This document shows positions 47,155 to 52,896 of a DNA stretch of 52,896 nt, piece by piece. The position numbers and the translations under genes were made by a program. Under the pieces are notes generated by a model that worked only from the letters and a program-made list of their open reading frames with translations, ran no database searches and was not told the origin of the DNA. Each line of letters begins with the position of its first letter. The first letter of the stretch is position 1. Source of the stretch: an uncultured Spirochaetota bacterium (GTDB taxonomy: Bacteria > Spirochaetota > Spirochaetia > Treponematales > UBA12059); the NCBI GenBank assembly GCA_937873275.1, contig CALMRC010000129.1, positions 1 through 52,896 on the forward strand. Reading direction: 5' to 3'.

Positions 47155-48547
47155 GGATCGGACCGTCCTGTTCCGGACGGATTGGCTGTCCGCCGCCGCG
47201 GAAGGCCGCCGGATCGGGGATCCCGGGGCGGCCGTGTCCACCGTGGAAGTCGATTCCCGGGCGGTGCGGCCCGGAGCCCTCTTCGCGGCCCTGCCCGGGG
47301 AACGTGCGGACGGACACGATTTCATCGCCCCGGCCCTGGCCGCGGGCGCGACGGCGGTCCTCGCCACGGAGGAGGGCTGGAAACGCCGCTCCGCCGTCCT
47401 GGAACCGGCCCTGGCCCGCGCGGGGGCGGCGGCCGTCCTGGTTCCCGACGCCCTGGAGGGCCTGCAGAAGGCGGCCCGGGCCTGGAGGCTCCGGTTTCCC
47501 TCCCTGACAAGGGTGGGGATCACCGGTTCCAGCGGCAAGACCACCACCAAGGAATGCCTGGGACGCATCCTGTCCCGGAAGTTCCGCACCGCCGTGAACC
47601 CCGGAAACCTCAACTCGGAGATCGGACTTCCCCAGGCGATGTTCCTGCTGCGGCCGGAGCACGAGGCGGGGGTTTTCGAGATGGGGATCAACCATGCCGG
47701 AGAGATGGACGCCCTGGTCCGGGTGTGGGAGCCTTCCCACGCCCTGGTCACGAACATCGGGACCGCCCACATCGGAATTCTCGGCAGCCGACGGGCGATC
47801 GCCCAGGAAAAAAAGAAAATTTTTTCCCGGATTTCCTCCGAAGGCTCGGCGTTCGCGTGGGAGGACGACGAGTTCCTGGCCTTCCTGGCGGAAGGCCTTC
47901 CGGTCCGGCTCCGCACCTTCGGCCCCCGTACCTTGGAGGGGTTCGAGGGCTGCCGGGACGCCGGCCTGGACGGCTGGATCCTGCGGTATCGGGGAGCGGA
48001 GATCGCCTTCCCCCTCCCGGGAGCCCACAACCTCCTGGACGCCCTGGCGGCGACGGCCCTGGCGGACGCCCTGGGCTGCGGGCCCGCGGAGATCCGGGAA
48101 GGCCTGGAGGGGGTCACGGCCCTCTTCGGACGTTCCGAGATCTTCCGGGGCAGGGTCACCATCCTGCGGGACTGTTACAACTCGAATCCCGATTCCGCGG
48201 CCCGGGCCCTGGAATTCTGCGATTCCCTTTCCTGGCCCGGCCGCCGGATCTACGCCCTGGGGTCCATGCTGGAGCTCGGACCCGCCTCGGAGACCGCCCA
48301 CCGCGCCCTGGGCGACCGCGCCGGGAGGTCCCGGGCGGATGCCCTGCTGTTCTTCGGCGCCGAGACCGCCGAAGCCGCCCGGGCGGCCCGGGAAGCGGGA
48401 TTCCGGGGCCCCGTGGTCCATACGGACGATTTCGACGACCTGGCCCGGGCGGCCGGGGATCTGGCCCGGGACGGGGACCTGTGGCTCCTCAAGGCCTCCC
48501 GGGGCATGGAGCTCGAGCGCCTGACCGAAATCCTGAGACGGGGGTAA
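47147..48547 (+). CDS. murF: UDP-N-acetylmuramoyl-tripeptide--D-alanyl-D-alanine ligase
   Basis: 466 residues. Mur ligase with ATP loop GITGSSGKTTTKE (125-137), NPGNLNSEIGLP, GINHAGEMDALVRVW, TNIGTAHIGILGS, GAHNLLDALAATAL and DCYNSNPDSAARAL. It adds D-Ala-D-Ala to the UDP-MurNAc-tripeptide. The ATG overlaps the end of ftsL by eight bases. murE and murD, which flank murF in most dcw clusters, are absent here. Confidence 0.95.
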   Translation: MAEDRTVLFRTDWLSAAAEGRRIGDPGAAVSTVEVDSRAVRPGALFAALPGERADGHDFIAPALAAGATAVLATEEGWKRRSAVLEPALARAGAAAVLVPDALEGLQKAARAWRLRFPSLTRVGITGSSGKTTTKECLGRILSRKFRTAVNPGNLNSEIGLPQAMFLLRPEHEAGVFEMGINHAGEMDALVRVWEPSHALVTNIGTAHIGILGSRRAIAQEKKKIFSRISSEGSAFAWEDDEFLAFLAEGLPVRLRTFGPRTLEGFEGCRDAGLDGWILRYRGAEIAFPLPGAHNLLDALAATALADALGCGPAEIREGLEGVTALFGRSEIFRGRVTILRDCYNSNPDSAARALEFCDSLSWPGRRIYALGSMLELGPASETAHRALGDRAGRSRADALLFFGAETAEAARAAREAGFRGPVVHTDDFDDLARAAGDLARDGDLWLLKASRGMELERLTEILRRG

Positions 48548-48550
48548 GCC

Positions 48551-49633
48551 GTGTTCCTGGAATGGATCTACCCGCTGGAGAAATACTTCTCGGCTTTGAA
48601 CGTGTTCCGGTACCTGACCTTCCGGTCCGCCTACGCGGCGGTCACCGCCCTGCTCATCGCCTTCCTCTTCGGACCGGCGATCATCGAGCGGCTCAAGGTC
48701 TTCAAGTTCGGCCAATCCGTCCGGTCCGACGGACCCCAGACCCACCTGGTGAAGTCGGGCACCCCCACCATGGGCGGGGTCTTCATCATCCTGTCCGTTA
48801 CCGCCGCGGTGCTCCTCTGGGTGGACCTCCACAACGTGTACGCCTGGATCTGCCTGCTGGCCCTCCTGGGCTGCGGCGCCGTGGGCTTCCTGGACGACTG
48901 GCTCAAGATCAAGCGGAAGAACTCCGACGGGATCTCCGCCCGTCTCAAGCTGGCCCTCCAGGGCCTGGTCGCGGTGGCGGTGGTGATCCTCCTGGCGGTC
49001 AACCGGACGGAGTACACCACGAAACTGTACCTCCCGTTCTTCAAGAATCCCGTCCTGGATCTGGGGGTCTTCTACTATCCCCTGGCGATCGTGTACATCA
49101 TGGGCTGGTCGAACGCCGTCAACCTGGCGGACGGCCTGGACGGCCTGGCCACGGGCCTGACCATCATGGCACTGATCGCCTTCTCCATCATCACCTACAT
49201 CACCGGCCGGGCGGACTGGTCGAACTACCTGGCCATTCCCTTCGTCCGGGGGGCCGGGGAGCTCACGGTCTTCAACCTCGCCCTGATCGGGGCCTGCGTG
49301 GGATTCCTCTGGTTCAACAGCCATCCCGCGGAGGTTTTCATGGGGGACGTCGGGTCCCTGTCCCTGGGGGGCGTCCTGGGCGTCCTCTCCCTGATCGTCA
49401 AGAAGGAGATCCTCCTCTTTATCATCGGGGGCGTCTTCGTCCTGGAGGAAGCCTCCGTGATCCTCCAGGTGGGGTACTTCAAGCTGACCAAGGGGAAGCG
49501 CCTGTTCAGGATGGCTCCCCTTCATCACCACTTCGAGCTGGGCGGTTGGAAGGAGACCCAGGTCGTGGTGCGGTTCTGGATCCTGGGAGGGCTCTTCGCC
49601 ATCATCGCCCTCTCCACCCTGAAGATACAGTAG
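48551..49633 (+). CDS. mraY: Phospho-N-acetylmuramoyl-pentapeptide transferase
   Basis: 360 residues with about ten membrane segments. MraY motifs: KSGTPTMGG, GFLDDWLKI (catalytic aspartates), SNAVNLADGLDGLA, EVFMGDVGSLSLGG and MAPLHHHFELGGW. It transfers phospho-MurNAc-pentapeptide to undecaprenyl phosphate to make lipid I in the inner membrane. GTG start, three bases after murF. Confidence 0.96.
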   Translation: MFLEWIYPLEKYFSALNVFRYLTFRSAYAAVTALLIAFLFGPAIIERLKVFKFGQSVRSDGPQTHLVKSGTPTMGGVFIILSVTAAVLLWVDLHNVYAWICLLALLGCGAVGFLDDWLKIKRKNSDGISARLKLALQGLVAVAVVILLAVNRTEYTTKLYLPFFKNPVLDLGVFYYPLAIVYIMGWSNAVNLADGLDGLATGLTIMALIAFSIITYITGRADWSNYLAIPFVRGAGELTVFNLALIGACVGFLWFNSHPAEVFMGDVGSLSLGGVLGVLSLIVKKEILLFIIGGVFVLEEASVILQVGYFKLTKGKRLFRMAPLHHHFELGGWKETQVVVRFWILGGLFAIIALSTLKIQ

Positions 49634-49642
49634 GAGCCGGAG

Positions 49643-50797
49643 ATGCCCGCGGGTTTCGACATGGAGAGGACCTACCCCGGCCGGGGAGGGGATTCGTACC
49701 TCCTGGCCTCCATGGCCCTGCTGTTCGGCACGGGGCTGGCGGTCCTCTATTCCGCCTCCTACGGCTACGCCCTGTCCCTCCAGAAACCCGCCTCCCACTT
49801 CCTCATCCGGCAGCTGGGGTACGCGCCCTTGGCCCTCCTGGTCTTCCTGGTCTGCGCCTTCGTTCCCGCCGAGCGGCTCAAGTCCCTGGTGAAACCCCTG
49901 ACCCTCCTGGCCCTGGTGGCCCTGATCCTGCCCTTCATCCCGGGGATCGGGGTCAGCCGGAACGGGGCCACCCGCTGGATCGGCATCGGATCCCGGACCT
50001 TCCAGCCGTCCCAGGTGTTCCGGATCGCCCTGATCCTCTACCTCGCCCACATCTTCTCCAAGAAGAGCGAGCGCATCGGGGATGTGGTGAACTCCGCCCT
50101 GCCCCCCCTGGTGATCACCTCCCTGGGGACGGTATTCATCTTCCTCCAGAACGACTTCTCCTCCGCGGTGATCCTGGTGCTGGTCGCGGCGACCCTGTTC
50201 TGGGCCGCCGAGGTTCCCCTCCGCTTCTTCGCGGCCCTGGGGACGATCCTGGTGCCCCTGGCGGCCCTGTCGGTCCTGACCAGCGACTTCCGGCTCCGCC
50301 GGATCATCGGGTTCCTGTACCCGGGGTACGAGCCCACCGCCCTGGGATACCAGGTCCTCGGGTCCCTCCGGGCGATCCGGGCCGGCGGATTCTGGGGCAA
50401 GGGGCTGGGCCTGGGCACCCTCAAGTTGACGAGCATCCCGACAGTCCAGTCGGACTTCGTGTTCTCCGCCTTCGCGGAGGAGGCGGGCCTCCTGGGGGTC
50501 CTGGGTTTCCTCGGGCTCTGGGGATTCTTCCTCTGGAGGGGGTACCGCGCCGCCTTCCGCACCGAGGACCGGTTCCGGTCCTACCTGGCCTTCGGAATCT
50601 CCACGAGCCTGGGAATCCAGGTACTGGTGAACATCGCGGTGGCCGCCGGCGTCCTTCCGGCCACCGGGATCGCCCTTCCGTTCTATTCCGCCGGCGGTTC
50701 GTCCTTCCTGGAGACGGCCGCGTCCTGCGGGCTTCTCTACAACCTGTCCCGGACCGGCCGGCCGGAACGGGCGGATACGGAGGTGACCCATGGCTAA
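49643..50797 (+). CDS. ftsW: SEDS peptidoglycan glycosyltransferase FtsW
   Basis: 384 residues, about ten membrane segments. FtsW/RodA features: NGATRWIGIGSRTFQPSQ, QNDFSSAVILVLVA (the catalytic Asp region), and the C-terminal PFYSAGGSSFLETAASCG. It polymerises septal glycan together with a class B PBP; its usual partner FtsI is not in this cluster. The ATG at 49643 follows TAGGAGCCGGAG. Confidence 0.93.
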   Translation: MPAGFDMERTYPGRGGDSYLLASMALLFGTGLAVLYSASYGYALSLQKPASHFLIRQLGYAPLALLVFLVCAFVPAERLKSLVKPLTLLALVALILPFIPGIGVSRNGATRWIGIGSRTFQPSQVFRIALILYLAHIFSKKSERIGDVVNSALPPLVITSLGTVFIFLQNDFSSAVILVLVAATLFWAAEVPLRFFAALGTILVPLAALSVLTSDFRLRRIIGFLYPGYEPTALGYQVLGSLRAIRAGGFWGKGLGLGTLKLTSIPTVQSDFVFSAFAEEAGLLGVLGFLGLWGFFLWRGYRAAFRTEDRFRSYLAFGISTSLGIQVLVNIAVAAGVLPATGIALPFYSAGGSSFLETAASCGLLYNLSRTGRPERADTEVTHG

Positions 50798-51623
50798 CGC
50801 GGCTGCCTACGACGTCCGGTCAAGGAAATCCGCGGAAACCCGGGGAGCCCGGAGACCGGCGGAGGCCGGCGAAACGGGCCGGAAGGTGCTCCTGGCCATG
50901 ATCGTCGGCCTGGTCCCCCTGGCCGCGGCATCCTTGCTCCTGGTATTTCCCGCCATGCGCGTATCCCGGCTGGAGATCGCGGGCCGGACCGCCCTGGGAC
51001 GGGACGAGGTCCTCCAGTGGGCGGCCCTCCACGCCGTGGAGTACCTGGCCACCGTGGACTGTCAGCGCATCGCGGCGAACCTGGAGGCCCATCCCCAGGT
51101 GGCGGACGCGGAGGTGACCCGGATCTTCCCGAACGGCCTGCGGTTCACGATCACGGACCGGACGCCCGTGGCGGCGATCCTGACCACCCTGGACGGCAAG
51201 GCCCTGGCGGTGGGGGTGGACCGGGACGGATACGCCTTCCGCGCCCTTTCCCCGGACAGCGACGTCCCGGTCCTGTCCGGGATCCGCTTCGAGGGATTCC
51301 GGTTCGGGGTCCGCCTGCCGGATTCCCTCCTCCCGGTCCTCCAGTCCCTGGAAGCCCTGCGCAAGGCCGATCCGGGCCTCCTGTCCGCCTTCTCGGAGAT
51401 CCGCCTGGTTCGCAAGCCCTACGGGGACCTGGAACTGCTCCTGTACCCCCTGCAGTACCGCATCCCGGTGCGGACGCCCGCGGTATTGAACGAAGAATTG
51501 CTGCGCTCTATTATCCTCGTTCTCGACGTCGTGGAGAAGCAAGGTCTTTCGCCGGCCATCTCGGAACTCGATTTTCGGACGGGAACGGTGGTGTACCGCG
51601 TCAAGGAGGGAATTTCTGGCTGA
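50790..51623 (+). CDS. ftsQ: FtsQ/DivIB division protein
   Basis: 277 residues. A basic cytoplasmic tail (1-31), one membrane segment (33-54, VLLAMIVGLVPLAAASLLLVF), a POTRA domain (55-125, MRVSRLEIAGRTALGRDEVLQW...) and the beta domain. It scaffolds FtsL and the septal synthase. Start: ATG with GGAGGTGA, overlapping ftsW by eight bases. Confidence 0.9.
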   Translation: MANAAAYDVRSRKSAETRGARRPAEAGETGRKVLLAMIVGLVPLAAASLLLVFPAMRVSRLEIAGRTALGRDEVLQWAALHAVEYLATVDCQRIAANLEAHPQVADAEVTRIFPNGLRFTITDRTPVAAILTTLDGKALAVGVDRDGYAFRALSPDSDVPVLSGIRFEGFRFGVRLPDSLLPVLQSLEALRKADPGLLSAFSEIRLVRKPYGDLELLLYPLQYRIPVRTPAVLNEELLRSIILVLDVVEKQGLSPAISELDFRTGTVVYRVKEGISG

Positions 51624-52854
51624 GAACCTGATCGTCGGACTCGATATCGGCACGTCGAAAACCTGTGCCGTCATCGGGGAATATACGGAGACCGGAGCCC
51701 TCGAGATCACCGGCGTCGGGACCGCCCCGTCCACGGGGTTGCGCCGAGGCGTGGTGGTGAACATCGAGGCGACCCTCAAGTCCGTGGCCCAGGCCGTGGA
51801 GGCCGCGGAGCTGATGTCGGGCCGGGAAGTCCGCGAGTGCTGGGTGGGCGTGGCCGGGGCCAACGTGGAGGGGATCAACTCCCGGGGCGTCGTCGCCGTC
51901 ACCGGCAAGGGACGGGAGATTACCCAGGCGGACGTGGACCGTGTCCTGGAAGCGGCCCGGGCGGTGGTCATCCCCATGGACCGGGAGATCCTCCACGTGG
52001 TCCCCCAGACCTACATCGTGGATGACCAGAAGGGCATCCGGAATCCCCTGGACATGATCGGCGTCCGGCTGGAGGCGGAGGTCCACATCATCACCGGTTC
52101 CGTGACCACCGCCCAGAACCTGGTGCGCTGCGTGAACCGGGCGGGCTTCAAGGCCGAGGGTCTCATCCTTCAGAGCCTGGCGGCGGCGAAGGCCGTCCTG
52201 TCCCAGGACGAGAGGGAGCTCGGCTGCCTCCTGTTGGACCTGGGAGGCGGCACCACGGACGTCCTGGTCTACAGCGAGGGTGCCCCGTATTACACCAGCG
52301 TCGTGCCCGCCGGCGGCATCCAGGTCACCAACGACCTGTCCATCATGCTGAACATTCCGATGGACGCCGCGGAGAGGATCAAGCGCCAGTCGGGATGCTG
52401 CTACCTTCCCCTGGTCGACCCCGAGGAGACCGTCATCGTCCCGGGAGTCGGCGGGCGGCCTCCCCAGGAGGTTTCCCGGCAGCGGATTTCCTCCATTCTC
52501 CAACCCCGGATGGAGGAGATCTTCGGGATCGCCCGGGACCGGGTGGAACAGATGGGATACTCCCGCTACGTGAAGGGCGGGGTGGTCCTGACCGGCGGGG
52601 GCGCCCTGATGCCCGGGGCGGCGGAGTTGGCCACCTCCGTGTTCGGCCTGCCCGCCCGGGTCGGCTCCCCCTTCACCGTCGGGGGCCTGGTGGAGGAGTA
52701 CCGGAGTCCCCTGTACTCCACCGCGGTGGGCCTGGTCCTGGCCGGCGCCGAACGAGCCGGCCCCCGGACCCCGGAGGCCCGGCCCGTGGCGGAGCGCCCG
52801 GGTTCCGGCCTCGCGGGCCGCATCCTGGAGTGGTTTCGGAAGGAGTTTTTCTAG
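51616..52854 (+). CDS. ftsA: Cell division actin-like protein FtsA, apparent CTG start
   Basis: 412 residues from CTG 51616. The protein begins (M)AENLIVGLDIGTSKTCAVIG, which contains the phosphate-1 loop of the actin fold. Later come the phosphate-2 region GCLLLDLGGGTTDVLVY, VLTGGGALMPG (adenosine motif), and a C-terminal amphipathic helix (GRILEWFRKEFF) for membrane binding. No ATG, GTG or TTG occurs in frame before a TTG at 51739, which would remove the phosphate-1 loop. CTG at 51616 has an ideal AAGGAGGG six bases ahead and overlaps the ftsQ end by eight bases, as the other junctions do. FtsA anchors FtsZ filaments to the membrane. The internal 1C domain (VNIEATLKSVAQAVEAAELMSG) is normal. 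Confidence 0.93.
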   Translation: MAENLIVGLDIGTSKTCAVIGEYTETGALEITGVGTAPSTGLRRGVVVNIEATLKSVAQAVEAAELMSGREVRECWVGVAGANVEGINSRGVVAVTGKGREITQADVDRVLEAARAVVIPMDREILHVVPQTYIVDDQKGIRNPLDMIGVRLEAEVHIITGSVTTAQNLVRCVNRAGFKAEGLILQSLAAAKAVLSQDERELGCLLLDLGGGTTDVLVYSEGAPYYTSVVPAGGIQVTNDLSIMLNIPMDAAERIKRQSGCCYLPLVDPEETVIVPGVGGRPPQEVSRQRISSILQPRMEEIFGIARDRVEQMGYSRYVKGGVVLTGGGALMPGAAELATSVFGLPARVGSPFTVGGLVEEYRSPLYSTAVGLVLAGAERAGPRTPEARPVAERPGSGLAGRILEWFRKEFF

Positions 52855-52896
52855 GAACTGAGGATAGAACGCGCCCGTGACGGAATAGAACATCGA
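52855..52896 (+). other. Region after ftsA at the window edge
   Basis: The 42 remaining bases hold no open frame and no terminator. ftsZ is the expected next gene, but its start is not in the window. Confidence 0.5.

Noticed and set aside
51739-52854. ftsA starting at TTG 51739
   Set aside because: This would delete the conserved phosphate-1 loop of the actin fold and leave a 123-base gap after ftsQ in a cluster where most junctions overlap or lie within ten bases.

Overview
The window is about 53 kb of GC-rich, gene-dense bacterial DNA with short gaps and many 4-base stop/start overlaps. Gene content and order point to a free-living, GC-rich spirochaete of the Treponema/Spirochaeta group. 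The evidence is an mraZ-rsmH-ftsL-murF-mraY-ftsW-ftsQ-ftsA cluster without ftsI, murE, murD, murG or murC between its members, an infC-rpmI-rplT-zapB-zapA-rpoZ-miaA run, an rsbU-rsbV-rsbW phosphatase/antagonist/kinase set, and several PilZ proteins. The assignment is an inference from synteny and family knowledge; no marker gene was compared.

Layout. 1-5.2 kb: the end of a PfkB sugar kinase gene, Lon protease and a lone molybdopterin oxidoreductase. 5.2-13.4 kb (mostly minus strand): a glucose-activation set (glucokinase, phosphoglucomutase, UTP-sugar uridylyltransferase) together with an outer-membrane barrel candidate, an M23 peptidase, a DEDDh exonuclease and a HAD phosphatase. 13.4-19.1 kb: an RNA cytosine methyltransferase, a coiled-coil protein, and the anaerobic ribonucleotide reductase operon nrdR / nrdD / glycyl-radical-glutaredoxin protein / nrdG. 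19.1-26 kb: Lhr helicase, an EF-G paralogue and two tRNA genes (Pro-UGG, Arg-UCU). 27-34 kb: translation factor and ribosomal protein genes, Z-ring accessory genes, omega, miaA, a membrane exporter and a UvrD-type helicase. 33-45 kb: an rRNA-methyltransferase-like gene coupled to a large ATPase/TPR gene, then signalling genes (two HATPase proteins, two PilZ proteins, RsbU, RsbV, a ComFB-like protein), a lipoprotein and a TtcA-like enzyme. 45-52.9 kb: the division/cell-wall cluster, ending just after ftsA.

Two observations stand out. First, the anaerobic ribonucleotide reductase is split: nrdD stops after its zinc site, and the glycyl-radical domain is a separate downstream protein fused to a glutaredoxin-like CPNC domain. 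Second, four intergenic regions (17.64, 30.48, 33.13 and 44.81 kb) carry the same kind of element: arms of tandem 7-8 bp units (GTRRACR-like) facing their inverted counterpart across a variable core. In every copy the element supplies the stop codon of each gene that ends into it, and one copy lies exactly at the nrdD split.

Other points of note: ftsA appears to start at CTG behind a perfect Shine-Dalgarno; lon lacks a stop in frame and runs 400 bp into the next gene; four genes have promoters placed 6-8 bases before the start codon, which implies leaderless mRNAs; mraZ is preceded by 10-bp-phased MraZ boxes; and candidate NrdR boxes overlap the nrdR promoter.
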